A stretch of 64,000 bases of DNA from Williamsia sp. 1138 (GCF_002095435.2 NZ_MJEJ02000043.1:126084-190083), one strand, 5' to 3'; positions 1 through 8,508 are shown, counted from the first letter of the stretch. Translations and numbers: made by a program. Notes: generated by a model from the letters alone, not told the origin.

Positions 1-1
1 G

Positions 2-391
<390 letters not shown>

Positions 392-451
392 CATCGGCGT
401 TCTCGCCGGCAATGCACGCACAACGATTCGATCGACTGCTAGGAGCAGACA

Positions 452-1276
452 TTGAGCGGGATTCTCGACGGTAAGACGGTTCTGGTCACCGGGATCATCA
501 CCGATTCGTCCATCGCTTTCCACGCCGCCGCCATGGCGCAGGAGCAGGGCGCCCGGGTGATCATCACCGGCTTCGATCGGTTGCGGCTGATCGACCGGAT
601 CGCCCAGCGGCTGCCCAAGGAGGTGCCACCCGCGCTGGAACTCGACATCACCAACGAGGACCACCTGGGCACTCTCGCCGACCGCCTCAAAGAGGTTGCG
701 CCCGAAGGCATCGACGGCGTCCTTCATTCCATCGCCTTCGCGCCCCGCACCCTGATGGGCCCCGACGCCAAGCCGTTCCTGGAAGGCCCGGGTCCGGATG
801 CGGCGCAGTCGTTCCAGGTGTCGGCGTGGAGCTACGCCGCGCTCGCGCGCGCAGTGCTCCCCGCGATGAACGAGGGCGGATCGATAGTCGGTATGGACTT
901 CGATCCCCGTACCTCCATGCCGTTCTACAACTGGATGGGTGTGGCAAAGGCCGCACTCGAATCCGTCAACCGTTACGTGGCCCGTGAGGTCGGCGCGGCG
1001 AAGGGTATTCGGTCGAACCTCGTTGCGGCAGGGCCGATCAAGACGCTGGCGGCCAAAGCGATCGCGGGGACCGCAACCGGTGACGCGCACAAGCTGAATC
1101 AGCTCAACGAATACTGGGATGGTGCCTCGCCGATCGGCTGGAACGTCGACGATCCCACCGTGGTCGCCAAGTCGATCTGCGCGTTGCTCTCAGACTGGCT
1201 GCCGGGCACCACGGGTTCGATCGTCTACGTCGACGGCGGCGCGAGCCACAACACCTGGTTCCCGGAAGAGTTCTGA
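452..1276 (+). CDS. inhA: NADH-dependent enoyl-ACP reductase InhA
   Basis: InhA reduces trans-2-enoyl-ACP with NADH, the last step of each FAS-II elongation cycle that builds meromycolate chains, and is the isoniazid target in mycobacteria. The 274-residue protein has the divergent nucleotide-binding segment [12 protein letters not shown] (13-24), the HSIAF cofactor loop (92-96), catalytic Tyr159 and Lys166 in [13 protein letters not shown], and the [10 protein letters not shown] segment. Length matches the family (about 269). The start is the TTG at 452, which follows an AGGAG ribosome-binding site at 441-445 with 6-nt spacing and gives MSGILDGK, equivalent to the mycobacterial N-terminus. 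It sits between fabG1 and ferrochelatase and is probably cotranscribed with both. Confidence 0.96.
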   Translation: MSGILDGKTVLVTGIITDSSIAFHAAAMAQEQGARVIITGFDRLRLIDRIAQRLPKEVPPALELDITNEDHLGTLADRLKEVAPEGIDGVLHSIAFAPRTLMGPDAKPFLEGPGPDAAQSFQVSAWSYAALARAVLPAMNEGGSIVGMDFDPRTSMPFYNWMGVAKAALESVNRYVAREVGAAKGIRSNLVAAGPIKTLAAKAIAGTATGDAHKLNQLNEYWDGASPIGWNVDDPTVVAKSICALLSDWLPGTTGSIVYVDGGASHNTWFPEEF

Positions 1277-1281
1277 CCGCC

Positions 1282-2331
1282 GTGACGCCGGTGGTAGGCG
1301 GATTCGATGCCGTCATGGTGTTGTCCTTCGGAGGGCCGGACAAGCCCGCTGACGTCCGTCCATTCCTGGAAAACGTGACGCGTGGGCGCGGGGTGCCGGC
1401 CGAGCGTCTGGACGAGGTGGCCGAGCATTATCACCACTTCGGCGGAGTATCGCCCATCAATGCGCTCAACAAGCAGATGATCGCTTCCGTCGAGGCGGAG
1501 CTCGAACGGACCGGAATCGACTTGCCGGTCTACTTCGGCAACCGGAACTGGCACCCGATGATCGAGGAGACGTTGGAGCAGATCCACGCCGACGGTCACA
1601 GGCGAGTTCTGGTGTTCCCGACCTCGGCGTGGGGTGGTTACTCGGGGTGCAGACAGTACGACGAAGACATCCGCCGTGGGCTGCAAGCCATCGGCGACAA
1701 GGCTGATTCGATGGTGCTGCGCAAACTGCCCCAGTACTGGGAGCATCCGGCGATGACCGCGTCGTGGGCGGATTCGATCAAGGTGGCGCGGGCGGAACTT
1801 CCGCCGCAGCTACGCGACGATGCCCGACTGATCTTCACGGCACACTCGATCCCGGATTCTGCCGACAGGGCCGCCGGACCGCCGGACGAGGGTGGACGGC
1901 TCTACAGCCGTCAGGTGGCGGAAGCGTCCCGTCTGGCCGCGGAGGCGGCCGGCTTCTCGTCCTTCGATCAGGTGTGGCAGTCCCGCTCGGGGCCCGCCCG
2001 CATCCCCTGGCTCGACCCCGACATCTGCGATCACCTCGATGCGGTTGCAGCACAAGGTGTTCGGGCGGTGATCGTGTGCCCGATCGGGTTCGTCTCCGAC
2101 CATCTCGAGGTGGTCTGGGATCTCGACAACGAAGGTCTGGAGAAGGCTCAGGAGCTGGGGCTGGGTTACGCACGGGCCAAGACCGTGGGGACCGACCCGC
2201 GGTTCATCGAGATGATCCGGGAGTTGATCGCCGAGCAGCTCGAGGGAGGCGTCCCGTTCCGGCAGGGCATGACCGACAACGGCGCACCCTGCGCGCTCGG
2301 ATGCTGCGAACCGGTGCGCAGACCGGCCTGA
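1282..2331 (+). CDS. hemH: Ferrochelatase (coproporphyrin ferrochelatase), HemH
   Basis: The enzyme inserts Fe2+ into a porphyrin; in actinobacteria the substrate is coproporphyrin III, in the coproporphyrin-dependent heme pathway. The 349-residue sequence shows SFGGPD near the N-terminus, the GGVSPIN segment, FPTSAWGGYSGC (ending at Cys123) and the catalytic His188 in FTAHSIPDS. The C-terminus carries three cysteines (337, 341, 342) which with Cys123 could hold the [2Fe-2S] cluster reported for actinobacterial ferrochelatases; the cluster assignment is inference. The start is GTG 1282, five bases after the inhA stop; an internal ATG at 1315 is the alternative. The fabG1-inhA-hemH order matches M. 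tuberculosis. Confidence 0.95.
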   Translation: MTPVVGGFDAVMVLSFGGPDKPADVRPFLENVTRGRGVPAERLDEVAEHYHHFGGVSPINALNKQMIASVEAELERTGIDLPVYFGNRNWHPMIEETLEQIHADGHRRVLVFPTSAWGGYSGCRQYDEDIRRGLQAIGDKADSMVLRKLPQYWEHPAMTASWADSIKVARAELPPQLRDDARLIFTAHSIPDSADRAAGPPDEGGRLYSRQVAEASRLAAEAAGFSSFDQVWQSRSGPARIPWLDPDICDHLDAVAAQGVRAVIVCPIGFVSDHLEVVWDLDNEGLEKAQELGLGYARAKTVGTDPRFIEMIRELIAEQLEGGVPFRQGMTDNGAPCALGCCEPVRRPA

Positions 2332-2351
2332 GGGTTCACCGGCGGCCGTGT

Positions 2352-3167
2352 TCAGACCTTGTTGCCGTGCAACAGTTCTGAGATCACCGCGTTCGTTGCA
2401 CTCATCCGCGCCACCCGCACGGTTCTGCCGAGTTCGCGTAACGCCCCGTCGCCGGTGTGTTGTCCGGCCGCGTTGATCCCGAAGTCCGGTGCGGCGGCGG
2501 CCGCAACCGCAAGGATGGCCGCGACGTGGGCCGCCTGTTCGAGGATGCGTTCGGCACGTGTGTTGACATTCGGGGGCAATTGCGTGGCGGCCAGGCCGGT
2601 GAGTTCGGCAACTTTCGCCCGGGGGTCAGGAAGAGGCGTCGACCGCGGCAGTCGGAGATCGGCGAGAATCTCTGCTGCCGAGCGAATACTTTCGCGCAGT
2701 TCGTATTCGACCTCCCCGAGGGGCAGTGTGATGGGGGCTGTGGGCGCTTCCATGGTGTGGGCACTCCACCCCACCGTGTACCGATCCAGTCGGCGGGGGA
2801 CCAGTGCGTGATGGCCCGGTACGACGAGGAGCTCGCCGGCATCGAGCGCTGCGGTGGTCACGGGACTTCGCGGTGGGAGACCGAGCATGTCGCCCGGAGC
2901 CACGAGCAGGGTCGCCAGGCCACGAGGTGATCCCTCACGGATCAGCCGCAGCAGTGCGTCGCTCTCTTCGCCGTTCGCCTCGAGCGAGAGCTCCTGTGCA
3001 GCAGCTCTGTCCGCAGGAATCACGCGGTGCCTCGGACTCCACCGACTCAGTACGTCGAGGACGTCGTCCGGTGAGCAACGGCCCGACTGCCAGGCGGCAC
3101 CCCACGCACCCAGGGCGCCACTGAGGCCCTGGGCGTCGCTCGGATACTCGAAGTCCGTGTCAGTCAT
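2352..3167 (-). CDS. Conserved hypothetical protein (Rv1486c-like position)
   Basis: A 271-residue protein that I cannot assign to a functional family. It starts at the ATG at 3167 (MTDTDFEYPSDAQGL), preceded on the minus strand by an AAAGGGA ribosome-binding site; a longer open frame to 3278 lacks such a site. It is soluble-looking, Ala/Leu-rich, with several short hydrophobic stretches (VTTAALDAGELLVVPGHHALV) but no clear membrane segment or signal peptide. It lies convergent to hemH (20-bp gap) and divergent from the DUF3097 gene, which is the place of Rv1486c in M. tuberculosis. Similarity by position is clear; function is unknown. Confidence 0.75.
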   Translation of the reverse strand: MTDTDFEYPSDAQGLSGALGAWGAAWQSGRCSPDDVLDVLSRWSPRHRVIPADRAAAQELSLEANGEESDALLRLIREGSPRGLATLLVAPGDMLGLPPRSPVTTAALDAGELLVVPGHHALVPRRLDRYTVGWSAHTMEAPTAPITLPLGEVEYELRESIRSAAEILADLRLPRSTPLPDPRAKVAELTGLAATQLPPNVNTRAERILEQAAHVAAILAVAAAAAPDFGINAAGQHTGDGALRELGRTVRVARMSATNAVISELLHGNKV

Positions 3168-3254
3168 CCGTTCCCTTTGTTCCGTTTCTCGGGCCACTCT
3201 AGCGCCGAAAACCGATCCACGGCGTGGCAAGTACCGGGCCGGGCGGCAGAGCCC

Positions 3255-3260
3255 TACCGT
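3255..3260 (+). promoter_or_regulatory. -10 box of leaderless DUF3097 promoter
   Basis: TACCGT lies 7 nt before the GTG at 3268. This is the TANNNT-N7-start layout expected when transcription begins at the start codon, and no Shine-Dalgarno is present. It therefore favours 3268 over GTG 3259 as the start. Confidence 0.5.
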
Positions 3261-3267
3261 GGTTGCG

Positions 3268-4101
3268 GTGAACAGCAATGGCTCCGATCGCTATGGCCGA
3301 GACGTGCTTTCCGGTCCTCGTCGCAGCACCCGACCGGCGACGCCCGAGGTCGTCGCCGAACGAGACCTGGTCGTCGAGGACGCAGCCTCAGGTTTCTGCG
3401 GCGCGGTGGTCGGCTTCGAGCGCAGCTACGACGGTGAGTTCGTCCGTCTGGAAGACCGCCGCGGTCTGACCAGGATCTTCGCGCTACGCCCCGCGGCGTT
3501 CCTGATCGACGGTGCGCCGGTGACCCTGACCAAGCCGGTCTCGAGGCCCCCTGCAGCGCCCGCCCGAACCGCATCCGGATCGCGGGCCGTGGCAGGACAG
3601 CGCGCCCGCGTCGCGCGGGCCAGTCGGCTCTTCGTGGAGGGCGTGCACGACGCCTCGCTCATGGAGCGGATCTGGGGCGACGACCTTCGGGTCGAGGGCG
3701 TGGTGGTCGCCAGTCTCGACGGACTCGACAATCTCGATGAGGCCCTCGCCGAGTTCGAGCCGGGCCCCACCCGTCGCGCCGGGGTTCTGGTCGATCACCT
3801 GGTTGCCGGATCCAAGGAGTCCCGGCTCACCGAACGGGTCGGGGAGCACGTGCTCGTCTGCGGGCATCCGTACATCGATGTCTGGGAAGCGGTGAAGCCT
3901 GCCGCGGTGGGGATCAAGGCCTGGCCGAAGATCCCTCGTGGCACCGACTGGAAGACGGGCGTGTGTGCGGAGTTGGGCTGGGGGACACCGCGGGAGGGTT
4001 GGCGCAGGGTCAACAATTCGGTCTCCAGCTTCCGCGACATCGAGGTCCCACTGATCAGGGCAGTGGAAGAGCTCATCGACTTCGTCGCAGCTGTCGATTG
4101 A
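3268..4101 (+). CDS. DUF3097 family protein
   Basis: A 277-residue actinobacterial protein of unknown function. The core matches what I know of DUF3097: FVEGVHDASLMERIWGDDLR, GVLVDHLVAGSKESR, VCGHPYIDVWEAVKP and the IPRGTDWKTGVC stretch. The acidic EG-H-DA opening followed by LVDH resembles a Toprim-like arrangement (E...DxD), so nucleic-acid or nucleotide chemistry is possible but unproven. I chose GTG 3268 because a TACCGT -10 box lies 7 nt upstream and no ribosome-binding site is visible; the open frame extends much further upstream without support. It is divergent from the preceding hypothetical gene and precedes the NfeD/SPFH pair by 22 bp. Confidence 0.8.
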   Translation: MNSNGSDRYGRDVLSGPRRSTRPATPEVVAERDLVVEDAASGFCGAVVGFERSYDGEFVRLEDRRGLTRIFALRPAAFLIDGAPVTLTKPVSRPPAAPARTASGSRAVAGQRARVARASRLFVEGVHDASLMERIWGDDLRVEGVVVASLDGLDNLDEALAEFEPGPTRRAGVLVDHLVAGSKESRLTERVGEHVLVCGHPYIDVWEAVKPAAVGIKAWPKIPRGTDWKTGVCAELGWGTPREGWRRVNNSVSSFRDIEVPLIRAVEELIDFVAAVD

Positions 4102-4123
4102 GCAGACGTGGCAGACTCGAAGT

Positions 4124-4552
4124 ATGGGAGCACTGTTATGGCTCGTAGCCGGGTTGGTCCTGATCGGCGCTGAAGCACTCAGCGGCGATCTGATTCTTCT
4201 CATGCTGGCCGGTGGCGCCCTGTCGGCAGCCGGCGTCAGTGCCGTATTCGATCCACCACTGTGGGTCGATGGTGTCGTGTTCGCCGTCGTGTCGCTGCTG
4301 TTGTTGTTCACGGTTCGACCGGTCGCGAAACGCCACATGTTCAGTCGCCCGCGTCTTGCGACCAACACCGAGGCCCTGGTGGGTCAGCACGGAGTGGTGG
4401 TCTCGGCGATCACCGAAGACGGTGGGCAGGTGAAGTTCAGCGGTGGGATCTGGTCGGCCCGAGCCGCGCATCCCGGTGATCGATTCGACGAAGGTGAAGC
4501 AGTGACCGTATTGGAGATCGACGGCGCCACCGCCGTCGTGTGGAAAGGATGA
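4124..4552 (+). CDS. NfeD-like membrane protein
   Basis: A 142-residue membrane protein of the short NfeD class. Hydrophobic segments run at about residues 2-20 (LLWLVAGLVLIGAEALSG), 24-42 and 48-65, followed by a C-terminal soluble OB-fold-like domain (ALVGQHGVVVSAI to ATAVVWKG). Such proteins pair with SPFH-domain proteins and are thought to help organise membrane microdomains. Its stop overlaps the ATG at 4549 of the SPFH gene, indicating translational coupling. The pair corresponds to Rv1487-Rv1488 in M. tuberculosis. Confidence 0.88.
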   Translation: MGALLWLVAGLVLIGAEALSGDLILLMLAGGALSAAGVSAVFDPPLWVDGVVFAVVSLLLLFTVRPVAKRHMFSRPRLATNTEALVGQHGVVVSAITEDGGQVKFSGGIWSARAAHPGDRFDEGEAVTVLEIDGATAVVWKG

Positions 4553-5751
4553 GCAACGCAATGTTGGTCGGTCTGATTGTCATCATCGTGCTGGTTCTGC
4601 TGGTGGCGGTGATCCTGGCGAAGTCAGTGGCTCTGATCCCGCAGGCCGAGGCGGCGGTGATCGAAAGGCTCGGCCGGTACACCAAGACCGTGTCGGGTCA
4701 ACTGACGTTGCTCGTTCCGTTCGTCGATCGCATCCGGGCGCGCATCGACCTACGAGAGCGGGTTGTCTCGTTCGCTCCGCAACCGGTGATCACCGAGGAC
4801 AATCTCACCGTGCTCATCGACACCGTTGTGTACTTCCAGGTGACCACGCCACACTTCGCGGTGTATGAGATCAACGATTACATCGTCGGTGTCGAGCAGC
4901 TGGCCACGACCACACTGCGTAACGTCGTCGGCGGTATGACCCTCGAAGAGACGCTGACCTCGCGCGATTCGATCAACGCCCAGCTTCGCGGGGTGCTCGA
5001 CGAGGCGACTGGTCGCTGGGGTCTGCGCGTTGCGCGGGTCGAGTTGAAGAGCATCCTGCCACCACCGTCGATCCAGGAATCGATGGAAAAGCAGATGAAG
5101 GCCGACCGAGAGAAGCGGGCCACCATCCTGACTGCGGAAGGGCAGCGCGAGTCCGCGATCAAGACCGCGGAGGGCAACAAGCAGAGCCAGATCCTCTACG
5201 CCGAAGGCGCCAAGCAAGCTGCCATCCTCAACGCAGAGGGCGATCGGCAGTCGCGCATCCTGCAGGCGCAGGGTGACCGCGCAGCACAGTACCTGCGAGC
5301 GCAGGGTGAGGCGAAGTCGATCCAGAAGGTCTTCGCTGCGATCAAGTCGGCCAAACCGACCCCGGAACTCCTTGCCTATCAGTACCTCCAGCAGTTGCCG
5401 GAGATGGCAAAGGGCGAGGCCAGCAAAGTGTGGGTCGTTCCGAGTGACTTCGGTTCGGCGCTGCAGGGTTTCGCGAAGTCGTTCGGCGTCCAGTCCGACG
5501 ACGGTGTCTTCAGATATGAGGCCCCTGCCGACGACGGTACCACCGAGGTCGACGAATCCGACATCGCGGACTGGTTCGAGACAGCAGCGGATCCGAAGGT
5601 GGCCCAGGCGGTGGCGGATGCGGAAGCCGTTGCCCGGACGCCGGTGTCGGATCAACCTCCGTTGTCGTCACGGCGGGCCGATGCCGCATTGGAGAGCGAA
5701 CCGTACAACTCGCCGGCGACCCCCGGCTGGCAGGCCCCGACCTCGGGCTAG
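4549..5751 (+). CDS. SPFH/band 7 (stomatin-like) protein
   Basis: A 400-residue membrane-anchored SPFH protein. One N-terminal transmembrane helix (MLVGLIVIIVLVLLVAVILA) is followed by the SPFH domain (SVALIPQAEAAVIERLGRY, DLRERVVSF, QPVITEDNL, DEATGRWGLRVARVEL) and a long charged coiled coil made of EGxxQxAI-type repeats around residues 180-260, the flotillin/stomatin oligomerisation region. The tail is acidic and disordered. The start is uncertain: ATG 4549 overlaps the nfeD stop, while ATG 4561 lies 12 nt after AAGGA and begins directly at the membrane helix. It probably forms membrane scaffolds together with the upstream NfeD-like protein. Confidence 0.92.
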   Translation: MSNAMLVGLIVIIVLVLLVAVILAKSVALIPQAEAAVIERLGRYTKTVSGQLTLLVPFVDRIRARIDLRERVVSFAPQPVITEDNLTVLIDTVVYFQVTTPHFAVYEINDYIVGVEQLATTTLRNVVGGMTLEETLTSRDSINAQLRGVLDEATGRWGLRVARVELKSILPPPSIQESMEKQMKADREKRATILTAEGQRESAIKTAEGNKQSQILYAEGAKQAAILNAEGDRQSRILQAQGDRAAQYLRAQGEAKSIQKVFAAIKSAKPTPELLAYQYLQQLPEMAKGEASKVWVVPSDFGSALQGFAKSFGVQSDDGVFRYEAPADDGTTEVDESDIADWFETAADPKVAQAVADAEAVARTPVSDQPPLSSRRADAALESEPYNSPATPGWQAPTSG

Positions 5752-5772
5752 TGCACCAGCCCGGTGGTGGCC

Positions 5773-6339
5773 TCAGTGCAGTAGTAGGTGGCCCACTCCG
5801 GCGACCGCTGCGGCCCAGACCACGGACGCCAGGGTGCCGATGATGAACTGTTCGGCCGCCCCCGGCTCTCTCAGCTCCGGGTATCGCCCGAGGCCTTTGA
5901 CCGCCAACACGATTGCGATCGCCTCGGGCCAGTGCAGGCCGAGAGCTGCGACCACCACGAGTCGCTCGAGATAGCCGATGACCCGGCCGCCCCGCAGCGG
6001 GGTGGGGACCGGTTGTCCGGCTGCCGGGTCGGCAGGATCAGGTGCAGGCGCAGGGGTATCGAGCTGCCAGGGCTCGATACCTCCGATGAGGAGCGAGCCC
6101 CGGACCATGGCGGTGCCGCCGGTGATCGCCGCAGCGGCCACCAGCAGGTGGGTGAACACGACCGCGGTGCCTCTTGCCGGGGTGCTGAGCAGCGCCAATA
6201 TGGCCACGACGCCGAGCAGTGTCAACACCACTCCCGCGGCCACGTATGTTCTCCATGCCTGATGGCCGTGCACGAATCGGGCCAGTGGTACCGGCGCTGC
6301 GGCGGCCGCGCCGAGCACTATGAGCGAGGCGACGATCAT
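5773..6339 (-). CDS. Small multi-pass membrane protein, partner of the SatD-like gene
   Basis: A 188-residue membrane protein of unrecognised family. Hydrophobic segments occur at about residues 1-20 (MIVASLIVLGAAAAAPVPLA), 32-52 (YVAAGVVLTLLGVVAILALL), 60-82 and 165-186, with a Pro/Ala-rich linker near residue 100. A second half reads LERLVVVAALGLHWPEAIAI and ends with a membrane helix. The start ATG at 6339 overlaps the stop of the upstream SatD-like gene (ATGA arrangement), so the two are translationally coupled and should work together. It is convergent with the SPFH gene, 21 bp away. A much longer open frame in this reading frame, reaching 6936, overlaps the SatD-like gene and is rejected. 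Confidence 0.78.
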   Translation of the reverse strand: MIVASLIVLGAAAAAPVPLARFVHGHQAWRTYVAAGVVLTLLGVVAILALLSTPARGTAVVFTHLLVAAAAITGGTAMVRGSLLIGGIEPWQLDTPAPAPDPADPAAGQPVPTPLRGGRVIGYLERLVVVAALGLHWPEAIAIVLAVKGLGRYPELREPGAAEQFIIGTLASVVWAAAVAGVGHLLLH

Positions 6340-6914
6340 CGCGCCGCCGCCAGCAGTCGGGTGGCGAGCATCCGGGTGTCCTCCTCGAGATACCAGTTGG
6401 CTGCGCGAAGTCGTTGCGACATCGCCTGGGGTGTGACGCCGAGTGTGGCAGCCGCCTCCGACTGTGTTCGGTGTCGTCGCATCTCGCGCACCGCGGCGTG
6501 GCCTGCCTCGGAGCGTTCCCCGACCACGAGCGCGAGCAGCCGCTGTGCGGTCTGGGCCGCTGACACTGTGTCCGGGTCCGTTCCGACCACGGCGACAGGG
6601 TGGGGGATCCGTTTGGCTTCGGTGACCGCGGTACGGGCTCGCTCGAAGGCGGTGCCCCGCCCGGCCCGGGTCTGATCGGGCAGCGGTCGTTCGACATCGC
6701 CGATTCCTATCCCGATGCTCCAGTGGCCGAGTTCGGCAAGGATGATCACTGCGGCGGTGACCGCTTCTGCGGAGTCGAGGACGGCCTGGAACTCGTCGCC
6801 GGCGGTGCGGTCGAACGAGCGGATCGTCGGAACGTGGCTCAGGGCGTCGAAGGCCTCGGGCAGCCGGTCGATGTTTCGTCTGCTCTGTTGCTGATCGGTG
6901 GTCATCACGTACAT
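6336..6914 (-). CDS. SatD family protein with C-terminal helix-turn-helix
   Basis: A 192-residue protein. Residues 1-13 (MYVMTTDQQQSRR) align with the opening of SatD proteins, and RTAGDEFQAVL (about 37-47) is the SatD signature. The following helix, the strand HWSIGIGIGDV and the helix FERARTAVTEAKR follow the order of a GGDEF/nucleotidyl cyclase domain, with GDEF retained but the first Gly and flanks changed. The C-terminus has a helix-turn-helix (SEAAATLGVTPQAMSQRLRAA, about 152-172), so DNA binding is likely. The start ATG 6914 follows an AGGGGGG ribosome-binding site. SatD function is not established. The operator-like repeats directly upstream suggest autoregulation. It is coupled to the membrane protein at 5773-6339. 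Confidence 0.75.
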   Translation of the reverse strand: MYVMTTDQQQSRRNIDRLPEAFDALSHVPTIRSFDRTAGDEFQAVLDSAEAVTAAVIILAELGHWSIGIGIGDVERPLPDQTRAGRGTAFERARTAVTEAKRIPHPVAVVGTDPDTVSAAQTAQRLLALVVGERSEAGHAAVREMRRHRTQSEAAATLGVTPQAMSQRLRAANWYLEEDTRMLATRLLAAAR

Positions 6915-6932
6915 CAGAACCCCCCTGGACGC

Positions 6933-7006
6933 TCAAGTTTTAAACCTTGATAAGAAGATATCAAGTCATAGGGCTTGAATTCAAGATATCTAGCTCATGG
7001 ACTTGA
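6933..7006. promoter_or_regulatory. Array of TCAAG-N8-CTTGA inverted repeats (operator candidate)
   Basis: Two sites of identical form, TCAAG-N8-CTTGA, lie at 6933-6950 and 6961-6978, 28 bp apart. TTGAT-N8-ATCAA at 6947-6964 interlocks with both. A third TCAAG (6981) pairs with CTTGA (7002) at 16-bp spacing, and CTTGAATTCAAG is a perfect 12-bp palindrome at 6974-6985. The stretch is AT-rich in a GC-rich neighbourhood and sits immediately upstream of the SatD-like gene, where its promoter must be. I infer a multi-site operator, most simply for the HTH protein it precedes. The rest of the 228-bp gap up to the hydrolase gene shows no other clear feature. Confidence 0.65.
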
Positions 7007-7142
7007 TGGAGATGACCAATCACAGTGCTTCCATCCCTGTTCGGCCTTCCCCGACGCACCTACGCTTGCACGGGCGGCAGTCGTACCTTCTCGTCGGTCA
7101 CCGCCGGATGGCGACCTCTCCTCGGCCGCCGGGAAGGGACAC

Positions 7143-7751
7143 GTGACAGACGACATCGGGATCAGGCGGTGGGGATCGGGCAATCGCGACGCGGTGCTGA
7201 TCCACGGACTCGGCAACTCATCGGAGTCATGGTGGGAGGTCGGGCCGGCGCTGGCCGAGCGTGGTTACGCTGTGCACGCCGTCGACCTGCCAGGTCACGG
7301 CGACAGCATCGCGCTGCCGAGTTACTCGGTAGAGGAGATGGTCTCTGCCGTGGTGGCTGCCGTACCGGAGGCTCCCGCATGGACCCTGTCACTCGATCCT
7401 CGAGTGTTCGACTCCTTCCGGGCCCAGAAGCAGTGGGCGATCTCTGATCTCGAGCGCAACCATCCACGATGGAGCGACGGGAGCCGCGCTCGCAAGCTCG
7501 CAGCTCTGGCCCGGTGGGATACCGCGATCCTCGACGACCTGCCCGACTTCACACCCGCGCCGATCGGTGCCCCCGAAGTACCTTCGGCGGTGATCCTTGC
7601 CGATCCGAGCGCGCTGGTACCGGTTGAACGTGCGAAGCAGTTGCGCGAACTCGGATACACCGTGCAATCGGTGGAAGGCGCGGGTCACGTCGTACATTTC
7701 GACGACTTCTCCGGCTACCTCCGAGCCCTCGACGAGGTGATCGATCGATGA
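7143..7751 (+). CDS. Alpha/beta hydrolase lacking the nucleophile segment
   Basis: A 202-residue alpha/beta hydrolase-like protein, shorter than usual (about 240-250). The N-terminus has the oxyanion segment LIHGLGNSSESWWEVGP and VDLPGHGDS; the C-terminus has the acid strand (AVILADPSALVP) and the catalytic His in GAGHVVHFDD. Between AAVPEAP and AWTLSLDP the expected GxSxG nucleophile elbow and flanking strand/helix, roughly 40 residues, are absent while the frame stays open. It is therefore either an in-frame deletion product or a non-catalytic member. The start is GTG 7143, with GGAAGGGA about 8 nt upstream; the frame extends to 6975 without a better start. Confidence 0.7.
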   Translation: MTDDIGIRRWGSGNRDAVLIHGLGNSSESWWEVGPALAERGYAVHAVDLPGHGDSIALPSYSVEEMVSAVVAAVPEAPAWTLSLDPRVFDSFRAQKQWAISDLERNHPRWSDGSRARKLAALARWDTAILDDLPDFTPAPIGAPEVPSAVILADPSALVPVERAKQLRELGYTVQSVEGAGHVVHFDDFSGYLRALDEVIDR

Positions 7752-7769
7752 CCTCCCGATGATCGGGTA

Positions 7770-8495
7770 TCAGGTGGCGTGCGGAGAGAATTCATCAGTC
7801 GGTTCGTCGGTGTCGACCGCACCGTCATCGGCAGTTTTCGGAACACCCAGCCGGGCATCGAGGATCAGACCGATCACCCCGAGGCTGAACAGCGACGCCG
7901 ACAGCGCGAGCGCCCCCACACTGCCCTCTCCGGCGAGGGCGTTTCCGAGGATGACGATCGCCGCGGTCCCGGGCATGACACCGATGACGGTGGCCAGCGC
8001 GTAGGGAACGAACTTGATCGACGACAGGGCGGCGACATAGTTGGTCACCGAGAACGGGAACGCCGCGATCAGACGCAGGGAGCCGACCGCGAGCCAGCCC
8101 CGGTGCTCCATGCGCAACTCGACCGCCCGCGCCGCCGGGTGCTTCAGATAGGGCCGTGCGATCTTCCTCCCGTAGCGGCGGACCAGCAGGAACGCCATCA
8201 CGGCCGCGAAGGTGGTCGCCAGCATCGCGCCGATGAATCCGACAACGGGACCGAAGAGCACGCCGGAGGCGACCGTGAACGCGGACCGGGGGACCGGGAA
8301 GATCGCGATGACGGCGTAACCGATGAAGAAGACCCACACGAAGCCCGGCCCGAACGAGTCCGCCCAGTCCCTGAGCCGCGCAACTGACGGGACCGGGATC
8401 AGATAGGCGCACAACAGGACGGCCAGCACCACCACGAGTCCGACCAACGCCCGGATCACCGCCGTACGCCGGGTGAGTCGGCCGCCTCTTTTCAC
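7770..8495 (-). CDS. TVP38/TMEM64 family membrane protein
   Basis: A 241-residue polytopic membrane protein of the DedA-like TVP38/TMEM64 (VTT) superfamily. Membrane segments are at about 14-34, 52-72 (FVWVFFIGYAVIAIFPVPR), 78-100 (SGVLFGPVVGFIGAMLATTFA), 150-170 and 195-215. The diagnostic F-P-V-PR and SGVLFGP motifs and the RLIAAFPFSVTNYVAAL block are present. Relatives take part in lipid scrambling or export. The start GTG 8495 has TAAGGT 7 nt upstream on the minus strand, so the mRNA is probably leaderless. It matches Rv1491c next to mutA in M. tuberculosis. Confidence 0.9.
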   Translation of the reverse strand: MKRGGRLTRRTAVIRALVGLVVVLAVLLCAYLIPVPSVARLRDWADSFGPGFVWVFFIGYAVIAIFPVPRSAFTVASGVLFGPVVGFIGAMLATTFAAVMAFLLVRRYGRKIARPYLKHPAARAVELRMEHRGWLAVGSLRLIAAFPFSVTNYVAALSSIKFVPYALATVIGVMPGTAAIVILGNALAGEGSVGALALSASLFSLGVIGLILDARLGVPKTADDGAVDTDEPTDEFSPHAT

Positions 8496-8502
8496 GGTCC
8501 CA

Positions 8503-8508
8503 ACCTTA
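8503..8508 (-). promoter_or_regulatory. -10 box of leaderless TVP38 promoter
   Basis: On the minus strand TAAGGT is followed by 7 nt and the GTG start at 8495, with no ribosome-binding site between. Confidence 0.5.

Noticed and set aside
725-745. InhA HSIAF instead of the mycobacterial HSIGF in the cofactor loop
   Set aside because: Ala at this position is known from other enoyl-ACP reductases such as Firmicute FabI (HSIAFA), so it is not remarkable and not evidence of drug resistance.
3179-3267. N-terminal extension of the DUF3097 frame up to 2854
   Set aside because: The upstream part is Arg/Ser-rich and overlaps the real minus-strand gene; the family core begins after 3268, where a leaderless promoter fits.
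5773-6936. 387-codon frame reading through the SatD-like gene region
   Set aside because: Only the part from 6339 encodes a membrane protein; the upstream part is Arg/Pro-rich and overlaps the SatD-like gene, which has a ribosome-binding site and family motifs.
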